Origin: JBECKQ01 sp040235375
GTDB lineage: Bacteria; Planctomycetota; Phycisphaerae; UBA1845
Direction: 5' to 3'
Assembly: GCA_040235375.1 (NCBI GenBank)
Contig: JBECKQ010000436.1
Location: forward strand, 1-36,182
DNA: 36,182 nt
The notes beneath the pieces were generated by a model. It saw only the letters and a list, made by a program, of their open reading frames with translations. It was not told the origin of the DNA and ran no database searches. A program made the translations under genes and the position numbers. Positions 1-7,562 of the stretch are shown here, piece after piece; position 1 is the first letter of the stretch; each line of letters opens with the position of its first letter.

Positions 1-954
1 GGCCTGCAGGCCCTCGGTCCGGGCGTCTGGACCAAGCTCATGCAGATCATGCGCACCTGCCTGATCGCCGATCGCGTTGTGAAGACGGACGACCTGGCGC
101 CGACCATGATAGTCGTCGGCCGCGGTATGGCCTGGGCGGTGATACCGCTGCTCGCCCTGGTTTTCATTGCGGCGCTCGTGGCCCTCTACTGGCAGGTCGG
201 CTTCCTCTTCAGCTGGCAGCCGGTGATTCCCTCGTTGAACAAGATCAACCCCATCGAGGGGATCAAGCGCATGTTCTCGCCGCGGACGGCCGTCGCCACA
301 GTCATCAACATCGCGAAGATGGCGCTCATGGTCGCCGTCGTCTACTGGACGCTGGCGGGTGGTCTAAGCCACATCGTCTTCTCGACGTACATGGATCACG
401 TCGAGCTCTACGTGATGCTTGCCGGGCTGCTCTTTCAACTGGCGCTGCGCCTGGCGGCCGTCATGCTTTTGCTCGCGCTCTTCGATTACGCCTACCAGCG
501 CTACCGCCACGAGAAAGAGTTGCGTATGAGCAAGGAGGAGATACGCGAAGAGCTCAAACGCATGGAAGGCGATCCGGTGATGAAGCGCCGGCGGCGCGAA
601 GTGCAGATGAAGCTGGCCGTTCAGCGTGTCCAGCGCGACGTGCCCAAGGCCGACGTGGTCGTCACCAACCCCACCCACCTGGCCATCGCTCTCAAATACG
701 ATCCGGAGACGATGAACGCCCCCAAGGTCGTGGCCAAAGGCGCGGACTGGATGGCCTATCGCATCCGCCAGGTGGCCGCGGCCGCCGGCGTGCCCATCGT
801 GGAACGCAGGGAGCTCGCCCGAATGATGTACGACGCGGTCGAGGTGGGCCAGGAGGTCCCCGAGCGTTTCTACGAAGCCATCGCCGAGATTCTCGCTTAC
901 GTCTACGAGTTGACCGGTCGCAACCTGCGACCGCGACCCGTTCCGGTCGCGTAG
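1..954 (+). CDS. flhB: Flagellar export apparatus protein FlhB (5' partial)
   Basis: FlhB is an inner-membrane part of the flagellar type III export gate and switches substrate specificity after self-cleavage. The reading frame is open from base 1, so the true start lies upstream. About 317 residues are visible against a usual length near 360, so only the first part is missing. Several hydrophobic segments fill the first half. A charged linker follows (KEELRMSKEEIREELKR), then the cytoplasmic domain with the autocleavage motif NPTH at 667-678, and the typical ending with PIVERRELAR and VPERFYEAIAEIL. The TAG stop lies 23 bases before flhA, which suggests one transcript. Identity is secure because NPTH and the flanking TNPTHLAIALKY context are diagnostic of FlhB and its SctU relatives; the flhA-flhF-flhG neighbourhood points to flagella and not to a virulence secretion system. 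Confidence 0.96.
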   Translation, partial: GLQALGPGVWTKLMQIMRTCLIADRVVKTDDLAPTMIVVGRGMAWAVIPLLALVFIAALVALYWQVGFLFSWQPVIPSLNKINPIEGIKRMFSPRTAVATVINIAKMALMVAVVYWTLAGGLSHIVFSTYMDHVELYVMLAGLLFQLALRLAAVMLLLALFDYAYQRYRHEKELRMSKEEIREELKRMEGDPVMKRRRREVQMKLAVQRVQRDVPKADVVVTNPTHLAIALKYDPETMNAPKVVAKGADWMAYRIRQVAAAAGVPIVERRELARMMYDAVEVGQEVPERFYEAIAEILAYVYELTGRNLRPRPVPVA

Positions 955-977
955 CCGAGTAGGAGAAGCAGTCGATC

Positions 978-3110
978 ATGGCAAAAAGTGTGGCAGTTCA
1001 GACGGGAAGGCTCAGACTCGCCGGTGCGGCCAACCGGGCCGTCGAGATGCGCGGCATGCTGCTGCCCGCCTTTGCCCTGGCCCTGGTGGTCATCATCGTC
1101 CGGCCGCTGCCCACCTCGCTGATGGACTTCTTCCTCGCGGCGAACATCACGCTCTCCGTCGTGATACTCGTGACGGTCATGTATATCGGCAACGCGCTGG
1201 AGTTCTCGTCGTTCCCGTCGTTGCTGCTGGCCATGACACTCTTTCGCCTCGTGCTCAACGTGGGTACGACGCGTCTCATTCTCACCAACGCCCAGACGCA
1301 GGGCGAGTTGGCGGCCGGCAAGGTCATCTCCGTGTTTGGCGGGTTCGTAGCCAGCGGCTCGTTGATCGTTGCGGTGATCATCTTCGCCATCATCAGCATC
1401 ATCCAGTTCGTGGTCATTACGAAAGGCGCCACGCGTATCGCCGAGGTCGCCGCCCGCTTCACGTTGGACGGCATGCCCGGCAAGCAAATGGCGATCGACG
1501 CCGACCTCAACGCCGGGATCATCACCGAGGCCGAGGCCCGCGCCCGCCGCTCCGAGATCACGCGCGAAGCCGACTTCTACGGAGCGATGGACGGTGCCAG
1601 CAAGTTCGTCCGCGGTGACGCCATCGCCGGCGTGATCATCACCGTCGTCAACATTCTCGGCGGTCTCTACGTCGGCATGGTCGAGCTGGGCATGCCCCTG
1701 GGCGAGACGGCCCGCATGTTCACCAAACTCACCATCGGTGACGGCCTCGTCTCGCAGATTCCCGCGTTCATTATCTCCATCAGCGCCGCAATGATCGTCA
1801 CGCGGAGCGCCTCCCGCACGAACCTCGGCACGGAGTTGCTCGGCCAGGTCACGTCGCAGCCGGTTGCTTTGGTCATGGCTTCCGGCTTCCTCGGTGCGCT
1901 GCTGTTCACGCCGCTGCCGAAAATCCCCTTGCTGTGCCTCGGCGCGGGCAGCGCTTCCATCGCTCATCTGCTTCGCCGCGGACGGACCAGGGCCGCCGCC
2001 GAGCAGCAGGCGAGGGAGCGTGCCAAAACGACGGACAAGGATCGCCCGGAATCCTATCTCGCCGTGGATGCGATGGGGCTCGAGGTCGGCTACGGCCTGA
2101 TCAAGGTCGTCGATCGCAAGCAGGGCGGCGACCTGCTCGATCGCATCACCAACATGCGCCGCCAGATCGCCGGCGACCTCGGCATCGTCGTCCCGCCGAT
2201 CCGCATTCGCGACAACATTCAGCTTCAGCCCAACCAGTACGCGATCAAGATCAAGGGCGTCGAGATCGCCCGGGGCGAGGCGCTGCCCGGCCACCTGCTG
2301 GCCATCGACTCCGGCTCCGTCACCGCGAAAGTCCACGGCGTCGAAACCCACGAGCCGGCCTTCGGCCTGCCGGCCCTCTGGATCAGCGAGGATCAGCGCC
2401 AGCAGGCGGAAATGCGCAACTACACGGTCGTCCCACCGAGCAGCGTCATGGCCACGCATCTTACCGAGGTGATCAAGCGCCACGCCGACGAGCTACTCAC
2501 CCGCAAGGAGGTCAACCGCCTGCTCGACAATCTGCGCGAGCGTTCTCCCAAGCTGGTCGAAGAGGTCGTTCCCAACGTGCTCAAGCCGGGCGAGATTCAG
2601 GCTGTCCTCCAGAGTCTTCTGCGCGAGCGCGTGCCGATCCGTGACCTCGAAACGATTGTCGAAGCGGCCGGCGACTGGGCCCCGCGCACAAAGGAGCCGG
2701 AAATCCTCACGGAGTACGTGCGGCACGCTCTGGCCCGAACGATCTGCCAGTTGCACCGTGGCGAGAGCGGCCGGATCAACTGCATCACGCTCGACCCCGA
2801 GCTCGAGGAGATGATCGCCGCCAACGTGCAGTCCGCCGACGGCCGCTCGATGTTGACCCTCGCGCCCGCCATCCAGCGTCGCATCGTCGCCGCCGTACGC
2901 AAGTGCGTCGAGGCGGCCATGCCCGCGTGCGGCGGGGCCACGCCGGTCATCCTGTGCCCGCCGCAAATTCGGATGTGGCTACGCCGGATGATCGAATCCA
3001 CGCTCGGTAACGTCGGTGTACTTTCCTACAACGAAGTCGTCCGCGACGTCCAGGTCGAGTCGCGGGGAATGGTGGTATTGGATGAACAAGCTTCGAACGA
3101 TCCAGGGTAG
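978..3110 (+). CDS. flhA: Flagellar export gate protein FlhA
   Basis: FlhA forms the nonameric ring of the flagellar export gate and docks substrate-chaperone complexes. The protein has 710 residues, normal for the family. The N-terminal half carries about eight hydrophobic segments. The FHIPEP family signature is visible as RLVLNVGTTRLIL, followed by the conserved cytoplasmic loop with GMPGKQMAIDADLNAG and READFYGAMDGASKFVRGD. The C-terminal half is the soluble substrate-docking domain. A Shine-Dalgarno-like AGGAGAAG precedes the ATG. The gene follows flhB after 23 bases and its end overlaps flhF by 29 bases, so the three are probably cotranscribed and flhF may be translationally coupled. 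The long minus-strand open frame across the first half is a GC-driven shadow. Confidence 0.98.
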   Translation: MAKSVAVQTGRLRLAGAANRAVEMRGMLLPAFALALVVIIVRPLPTSLMDFFLAANITLSVVILVTVMYIGNALEFSSFPSLLLAMTLFRLVLNVGTTRLILTNAQTQGELAAGKVISVFGGFVASGSLIVAVIIFAIISIIQFVVITKGATRIAEVAARFTLDGMPGKQMAIDADLNAGIITEAEARARRSEITREADFYGAMDGASKFVRGDAIAGVIITVVNILGGLYVGMVELGMPLGETARMFTKLTIGDGLVSQIPAFIISISAAMIVTRSASRTNLGTELLGQVTSQPVALVMASGFLGALLFTPLPKIPLLCLGAGSASIAHLLRRGRTRAAAEQQARERAKTTDKDRPESYLAVDAMGLEVGYGLIKVVDRKQGGDLLDRITNMRRQIAGDLGIVVPPIRIRDNIQLQPNQYAIKIKGVEIARGEALPGHLLAIDSGSVTAKVHGVETHEPAFGLPALWISEDQRQQAEMRNYTVVPPSSVMATHLTEVIKRHADELLTRKEVNRLLDNLRERSPKLVEEVVPNVLKPGEIQAVLQSLLRERVPIRDLETIVEAAGDWAPRTKEPEILTEYVRHALARTICQLHRGESGRINCITLDPELEEMIAANVQSADGRSMLTLAPAIQRRIVAAVRKCVEAAMPACGGATPVILCPPQIRMWLRRMIESTLGNVGVLSYNEVVRDVQVESRGMVVLDEQASNDPG

Positions 3111-4278
3111 GTCGATGACCGACGCGTTGGCCGAGGTCAAACGGCAGCTCGGCGACAACGCGCTCATCCTGCACACCCGGACGGTCACGCGCCGCGGCCG
3201 TCTCGCCCTGCGCGGCACGACCATGGTCGAGGTGATTGCCACGGAACGCGAAGAGGACTTGCCGGCGGCCGCGCGCTGCGGTAATGTGCCGCCCTTTCGC
3301 ACGGAAGCGAAGCAGATCGAAAGGGCAGGCGGAGCCGCCGAGTCGATGTTGCCTTGCGAAAGACAGGATCGGGCGTACGAATCTCGCCTCCTCGACGAGG
3401 TGGAGGGGCTTCGCGCGTTCGTCGATCGCCTGGTAAGGCAAAGCAGCTTTGCCCCCACCCCCGACGGGGTGGACGCCGTGCACAAGTGGTACACTTCGCT
3501 CGTCCAGAACGAGATTGCCGACCAGTTGGCCCGCGACCTGGTCAGCCGAATCCGATCCGAGCTGCCGGAGCCGGCCCTAGCGGACGAGCCTCTGGTCCGC
3601 GAGCGCCTGGCCGGCTGTGTGGCGGAGATGCTCCCCGATGCGGGTGAAATCAGCCTACACGGCGGTCCAGGGCCTACAGTTATTGCTTTTATCGGACCCA
3701 CCGGCGTCGGTAAGACGACCACGATCGCCAAGCTCGCCGCGGAGTTCGCCCTCCGCCGTCACTGCAACGTCGGCCTGATCACGACCGACGCGGCCCGTAT
3801 CGGTGCCGCCGATCAACTCCGCACGTACGCGGATATTATCAACGTTCCCATGCGCCTCGCAGGCACGCCAGCGGACCTGGTTGAGGCCGTCGCCGGTTAT
3901 CGCGAGCGGGATCTGGTGCTCATCGACACCGCCGGCCGGAGCCCGACCGACGAGGCCGGCCTTCACGAACTCAAGTGCCTGCTCGCCGAAGCTGCTCCGC
4001 ACGAAGTCCACCTCGTTCTTTCATCAACGAAGAGTCGCCTGATCCTGGAGACGACCGTCGAGCGGTTCGCGATTCTCTCGCCGGACCACGTAATCCTCAC
4101 GAAGCTGGATGAGGCCTTGGGCTTCGGCGTGCTGCTGTCGTGCTTGCAGCGCGCCCGATTGAAGCTCTCGTACGTGACCACCGGGCAACGTGTCCCAACC
4201 GATATCGAGCCGGCGGTTCCCAGCCGGCTGGCCGCTCGCATTGTGGGCGGCGGGCTTTTGTCACCGGCAGGAGGCTGA
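3082..4278 (+). CDS. flhF: Flagellar biosynthesis SRP-like GTPase FlhF
   Basis: FlhF is a signal-recognition-type GTPase that sets the position, and with FlhG the number, of flagella at the membrane. The start at 3082 (MNKLRTIQGRSMTDALAEV) is chosen because the segment up to ALILHTRTV matches the usual FlhF N-terminus; it overlaps flhA by 29 bases. A later ATG at 3115 would avoid the overlap but would cut into this conserved segment. The predicted length is 398 residues. The NG domain shows the P-loop GPTGVGKTT near residue 205, the ITTDAARIGAADQL segment, the G3 motif DTAGR and the G4 motif TKLDE. The linker between the N-terminal segment and the NG domain is variable, as is common. FlhG follows directly, the expected partner that stimulates its GTPase. 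Confidence 0.95.
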   Translation: MNKLRTIQGRSMTDALAEVKRQLGDNALILHTRTVTRRGRLALRGTTMVEVIATEREEDLPAAARCGNVPPFRTEAKQIERAGGAAESMLPCERQDRAYESRLLDEVEGLRAFVDRLVRQSSFAPTPDGVDAVHKWYTSLVQNEIADQLARDLVSRIRSELPEPALADEPLVRERLAGCVAEMLPDAGEISLHGGPGPTVIAFIGPTGVGKTTTIAKLAAEFALRRHCNVGLITTDAARIGAADQLRTYADIINVPMRLAGTPADLVEAVAGYRERDLVLIDTAGRSPTDEAGLHELKCLLAEAAPHEVHLVLSSTKSRLILETTVERFAILSPDHVILTKLDEALGFGVLLSCLQRARLKLSYVTTGQRVPTDIEPAVPSRLAARIVGGGLLSPAGG

Positions 4279-4295
4279 CGACCCGAGGCTTACAT

Positions 4296-5174
4296 ATGGA
4301 ATCGGTTGGCGTGCAGTTCGCCCCACAATCCGTTCACGATCGTCGCGAGGCGCGACAGAAGGTTGCCCCTGCAACATCCAGTCGTGCGCCCCGTGTCATC
4401 GCCGTCGTCAGCGGCAAGGGCGGAGTCGGGAAGTCCAATATCGCCGTCAACCTTGGCGTGAGCCTGGTGCGTCGCGGCGGGTCGGTCACGCTCATCGATG
4501 CGGATGTGGGTACGGCCAACGCCGACGTGCTACTTGGCGTACAGCCGCGTCATTCGCTTCGTCGCGTCGCTCTCGGTCACTGCTCCCTGGCCGATGTCAC
4601 GTGCGTCGCGTCAAGCGGCTTGCGGTTCGTGGCCGGCCTGTCGGGCACGCGGAGTATGTCCGCCCTGACCGCGGCTCAACGGCATGTGATCATTCGCCAG
4701 TTGACGACCCTTCCGGCCGACGAGGTCCTCGTCGACTGCGGTGCCGGCGTGTCCGCCGACGTGCTTGATTTTGCCCTTGCGGCCGACGCGTTGATCGTCG
4801 TCACGACCCCGGAACCGACCGCCCTGACCGGGGCCTACGCTGCCGTTAAGACTTTGTGGCACGAAGGTTACCGCAATACGGCACGCCTGGTGGTCAACAT
4901 GGCGGAAAGCGTCGCCGAGGCGAAGAAAGTGTCCGGCCGCTTATGCCAGGTGGCGCATAAGTTTATGAATTTCTCCATTGAAGATGGCGGATATGTGCTG
5001 CATGATACGCACGTTGAACTTGCGGTGCGGCATCGAGTGCCGTTCGTTTTGCGCTATCCGAAGTGCTCCGCAAGCACGTGCGTCGGGGCGATCGCCGATC
5101 AGATGATGAGCGCCCCGTCACAACGGAAGGAACGCAACGGCCTGTTGCGCCGCGTCGCAGGAGTGTTCGGCTAG
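4296..5174 (+). CDS. flhG: MinD/ParA-type ATPase FlhG (flagellar number regulator)
   Basis: FlhG (also FleN, YlxH) is a MinD-like ATPase that binds membrane as an ATP dimer and limits flagellar number by acting on FlhF. The start at 4296 (MESVGVQFAP) has a GAGG ribosome site 8 bases upstream and lies 17 bases after flhF. The deviant Walker A motif is GKGGVGKS at residues 40-47, followed by TLIDADVGTANADVLLG (switch I and Walker A' region) and VLVDCGAGVSADVLDF (Walker B region). The predicted length is 292 residues, normal for the family. I do not see a clear DQAxxLR-type FlhF-activating motif in the short N-terminal extension, so how it contacts FlhF here is open. The synteny with flhF makes the assignment firm over plain MinD or ParA. 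Confidence 0.93.
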   Translation: MESVGVQFAPQSVHDRREARQKVAPATSSRAPRVIAVVSGKGGVGKSNIAVNLGVSLVRRGGSVTLIDADVGTANADVLLGVQPRHSLRRVALGHCSLADVTCVASSGLRFVAGLSGTRSMSALTAAQRHVIIRQLTTLPADEVLVDCGAGVSADVLDFALAADALIVVTTPEPTALTGAYAAVKTLWHEGYRNTARLVVNMAESVAEAKKVSGRLCQVAHKFMNFSIEDGGYVLHDTHVELAVRHRVPFVLRYPKCSASTCVGAIADQMMSAPSQRKERNGLLRRVAGVFG

Positions 5175-5348
5175 GATCGCCGAAAGGACTCGACGATCCG
5201 CCGTCGATCGGCATGGAGGTCGATCGGCAATGACCATGATGGTCTCGCACAGAGGAAGGAGCCTCGAATTGCACGCCCTTCTTCAACCCTGGCGAAACCA
5301 TCACTGCACACGAGCGAACGCGAGCGCGACACCTGATGGAGTCGTGAC

Positions 5349-5639
5349 ATGGTCGCCCGATTTACCGGTGCGGTGTTGGGTCTGATGGGGTTCGGCGTGG
5401 CGGCGCTGGCCGGCATCATCGTCGGCAATCCGATCTCCACCATTCTGTCGCGGGCTGTCTGGTCGCTCATTCTGTTCTGCATTATCGGACTGTGCGTCGG
5501 CGCGGCTGCGCAGCTCGTGATTGCAGAGCACGAAGCGCGAAAGCGCAAGGAGCTGTTCCCGACCGATGAACAGCGCGGTGAACAAGCCGAGCCGGCGTCT
5601 GCTTCGCCATCGGCGGATGCCCGATCCGCCGGCTCCTGA
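5349..5639 (+). CDS. Small two-helix membrane protein in flagellar cluster
   Basis: This 96-residue protein is not one I recognise. It has two hydrophobic segments, about residues 7-27 and 37-60, with a Pro/Ser turn between them, then a charged, Ala/Glu/Ser-rich tail of about 35 residues (HEARKRKELF onwards) predicted to lie in the cytoplasm. The start has a GGAG ribosome site 7 bases upstream. It lies between flhG (174 bases upstream) and fliA (94 bases downstream) in the same orientation, a position that suggests a flagellum-related role, but no motif proves one. The glycine-rich first helix resembles a small helical hairpin and not a signal peptide. It could alternatively be an unrelated membrane protein using the gap. 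Gene reality is fairly likely from the start site, the hydrophobic pattern and the operon position. Confidence 0.7.
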   Translation: MVARFTGAVLGLMGFGVAALAGIIVGNPISTILSRAVWSLILFCIIGLCVGAAAQLVIAEHEARKRKELFPTDEQRGEQAEPASASPSADARSAGS

Positions 5640-5719
5640 TTCTTCCGCGCTCGCCGGGCGAGGGCGGCGGCCGAAGGCGACGGCCCGGCCGCAGCCTCCC
5701 TCATCGGCGGTGACCCTTC

Positions 5720-5728
5720 AAGGAGGAG
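5720..5728 (+). promoter_or_regulatory. Strong ribosome binding site of fliA
   Basis: AAGGAGGAG ends 5 bases before the ATG at 5734. It is the best Shine-Dalgarno match in the window, and it fixes the sigma factor start at MPALRTNG over the longer open frame beginning at 5521. Confidence 0.85.
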
Positions 5729-5733
5729 AATCG

Positions 5734-6513
5734 ATGCCCGCGCTGCGGACAAACGGAGAGATTGCCGAGGTGTGGCGGAGATACAAGGCCACTCGCGAGG
5801 AGTGCCTGCGCAACCGGCTCATGGAGCGTTACCTTCCCATCGTGAAGTACAACGCCGAGCGTATCTGCTCCAAGCTGCCGGATGAAGTCGATTCCGACGA
5901 CCTGATCTCCGCGGGGGTCTTCGGCCTTGTCGACGCGATCGAGGCCTTCGATCTTGGCCGGGGCGTCAAGTTCGAGACGTATTGCGCACCGCGCATCCGT
6001 GGAGCGATTCTCGACGAGCTTCGCTCGATGGATTGGGTGCCGCGCCTCGTCCGGAGCCGCGCGAACAAGCTCGAGCAGGCCAGCCGGACGCTCGAGGCCA
6101 CCCTGGGGAGGGCGCCCACCGAAGCCGAGCTTGCCACCCGCCTCGAAGTCGGGAAGGCGGAACTGAAAAAGCTCATGCGTGATGCCAACGCCGTCACCCA
6201 GATTTCGCTGTCCCGCAAGCACTACGAGACCGACTCGAACCGCGACGTGTGCGAGATCGACGTGCTCGAGGACAAACGCGGCCGGAATCCGATCAGCGAA
6301 ATCCAGAAACGCGACCTGAAGGACGTAATCACCCGTGGCCTGACCCGTGCTGAAAAGCTCGTGCTTGTCCTGTACTACTACGAAGAGATGACGATGAAGG
6401 AGATCGGCGCAACGCTCGATCTGTCCGAGAGCCGCGTCAGCCAGTTACATTCGGCGGTTCTTACGCGGCTCAAGTCGCAGTTGGAGGCCAAACGCCGGGA
6501 ACTGATCCGCTGA
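5734..6513 (+). CDS. fliA: RNA polymerase sigma factor FliA/WhiG (sigma-28 family)
   Basis: This alternative sigma factor of the flagellar/sporulation group directs RNA polymerase to late flagellar promoters. The 259 residues fit the family. Region 2 is visible as YLPIVKYNAERICSKLP, DDLISAGVFGLVDAIEAFD, GVKFETYCAPRIRGAILDELR and MDWVPRLVR; the DELRxxDWVPR stretch is characteristic of FliA/WhiG. Region 3 contains LGRAPTEAELATRL. Region 4 ends the protein with LTRAEKLVLVLYYYEEMTMKEIG and a helix-turn-helix LDLSESRVSQLHSAVLTRL. The start at 5734 is set by an excellent ribosome site. The place after flhG and the 96-residue membrane protein is typical for fliA. No anti-sigma FlgM is seen in the window. 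WhiG is an alternative name; the flagellar context favours fliA. Confidence 0.95.
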   Translation: MPALRTNGEIAEVWRRYKATREECLRNRLMERYLPIVKYNAERICSKLPDEVDSDDLISAGVFGLVDAIEAFDLGRGVKFETYCAPRIRGAILDELRSMDWVPRLVRSRANKLEQASRTLEATLGRAPTEAELATRLEVGKAELKKLMRDANAVTQISLSRKHYETDSNRDVCEIDVLEDKRGRNPISEIQKRDLKDVITRGLTRAEKLVLVLYYYEEMTMKEIGATLDLSESRVSQLHSAVLTRLKSQLEAKRRELIR

Positions 6514-6940
6514 TTCTATGCCGCACGTTTGCCCCTCCGGTGCCTGATCCCTGCCGGTCCCATGCGCGTTTACCCCGCGCTAGACCGCATCGTATCGCCC
6601 GTCTCCGTTTTTCCGTCGGCCCCCTGTCGCCACCACTGGTCAGAAAACGGTTGGTGTCCGTGACCCTGTCGCGCCAGGGCCGATAATCTCGGTGACCGCG
6701 ACAGCCATCAAGATGCGAAAAAAGGGTAATTTTATTTGTCCTCCGGCAACGTAGACTTGTTAAGATAGGAGTTCGCGTCGATGAGGGGGTGCTGTGAAGT
6801 GGGGTACACGCGGTACGTCTATCTTGGCTCTGGAGTAGCAGGACGCTCGATTAGTCGATCGAAGTAGGCCGGTTCTGCCGATAGGGATGGATAGGAGGGA
6901 AGCAGTCGGAACCATCTGTCCGACGTAAGGTTAAAGTGAA
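6514..6940. other. Intergenic region between fliA and the 104-residue protein gene
   Basis: No coding frame is convincing here. It contains an exact GCCGATAA (6679-6686) and a GCCGATAG (6877-6884), which resemble sigma-28 -10 elements, but neither has a TAAA-type -35 at the right distance. An unusually AT-rich island at about 6718-6738 is followed by TTGTCC (6736-6741) and TAAGAT (6761-6766) with a long 19-base spacer, a weak sigma-70 candidate. Confidence 0.5.
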
Positions 6941-7255
6941 ATGTCAGGCATTCCTGCGGACATCATTGGCTCCGCCGCTCAAGCGGGGTTTACGGCCGCT
7001 GAGGCGTCGCGCATTCGGGACGGCGACCGCGCCGCTCAGGCTGCGGCCGCGGCTCGGCAGGCCAAGGCGGCTGACCTGGCCGCAGACAGCGTAGAGACCA
7101 GCGACGCCGACACGGAGGTCCACACAGATGCAGAGGGCGCTGGCAGCCAGGGCCGGACCATCGAGGAGGAGACTTCGCCAGATAGCGACGACAACGGAGA
7201 CGCCGGCACCGACGACGGGGAAGGCAATGGGCCGCGGCTGGACATTCAGGTCTAG
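6941..7255 (+). CDS. Small acidic protein of unknown function next to fliA
   Basis: A 104-residue protein that I cannot assign to a named family. The first third is Ala-rich and probably helical (residues 1-48, with AAEASRIRD, RAAQAAAAARQAKAADLAAD). The rest is strongly acidic and probably disordered (ETSDADTEVHTDAEGAGSQGRT, then EEETSPDSDDNGDAGTDDGEG), ending in RLDIQV. There is no signal peptide or membrane segment. An AAGG lies about 10 bases before the ATG. It follows fliA in the same direction after 427 bases, so it could be a last member or target of the flagellar block. An antisense frame of the same size exists but has no sensible composition. The gene is likely real from its amino acid pattern and start context; its function is unknown. 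Confidence 0.65.
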   Translation: MSGIPADIIGSAAQAGFTAAEASRIRDGDRAAQAAAAARQAKAADLAADSVETSDADTEVHTDAEGAGSQGRTIEEETSPDSDDNGDAGTDDGEGNGPRLDIQV

Positions 7256-7295
7256 CAATCGGCCTTCTTAATACCTGGGGAGAGATTGAGCAACG

Positions 7296-7320
7296 GCTCG
7301 GCCGCCCCGTGCGGTCGGGC
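7296..7320 (+). terminator. Possible terminator after the 104-residue protein gene
   Basis: Arms GCTCGGCCG (7296-7304) and CGGTCGGGC (7312-7320) pair over 9 positions with two G-U pairs around a 7-base loop, followed by CGGCTTTATG. The T-run is short, so this is tentative. Confidence 0.35.
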
Positions 7321-7471
7321 CGGCTTTATGCGCCCCCTCCAGCGGCGCCGGGCGTCGGGCCGCGTGGTCATGCAGCCGGCGCCAAGGCCGTGTGCCACGG
7401 CAGCGGGAACGACGAACCGCCTTTCAATGTCCAGACTGCCGGCTGCGCAGCTCGTGCTCGACGGACTTCTC

Positions 7472-7497
7472 GGGAACCAATCAGACCTTTCTGCGTC
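7472..7497 (+). promoter_or_regulatory. Candidate ECF sigma promoter of the VIT-vWA gene
   Basis: GGGAAC (7472-7477) and CGTC (7494-7497) are separated by 16 bases. This matches the general ECF pattern of a GGAAC-like -35 and a CGTC-like -10. A transcript would begin near 7504, about 60 bases before the ATG at 7563. An ECF sigma gene lies nearby at 10406-10891. That this factor recognises this site is an inference. Confidence 0.5.
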
Positions 7498-7562
7498 AAA
7501 CCCAACGAGCGGCCGACCCGCCGGTCCGCGCGACTTTGGGCGATTCAGGAGAGGTCTGACCC

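Larger units (their letters stand above)
7256..7562. other. Intergenic region upstream of the VIT-vWA gene
   Basis: This 307-base stretch has no convincing gene; the overlapping frames from 7286 and 7309 have irregular composition. It holds a hairpin that could end the preceding transcript (7296-7320), the ECF-type promoter candidate (7472-7497), and an AGGAGAGG ribosome site (7547-7554) for the downstream gene. Confidence 0.6.

Noticed and set aside
903..2483. 526-codon minus-strand frame opposite flhA
   Set aside because: It mirrors a certain gene, is rich in Asp/Arg/His/Gly and low in ordinary hydrophobic pattern, and has no domain; it is a GC-bias shadow.
5230..5398. Short frame MTMMVSHRGRSLELHALL before the 96-residue gene
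   Set aside because: It overlaps the better supported gene start at 5349, has no regular composition and no ribosome site.
6906..6928. GGAAC followed by CGTAAG as a second ECF promoter, before the 104-residue gene
   Set aside because: The spacer is only 11 bases, too short for an ECF promoter.
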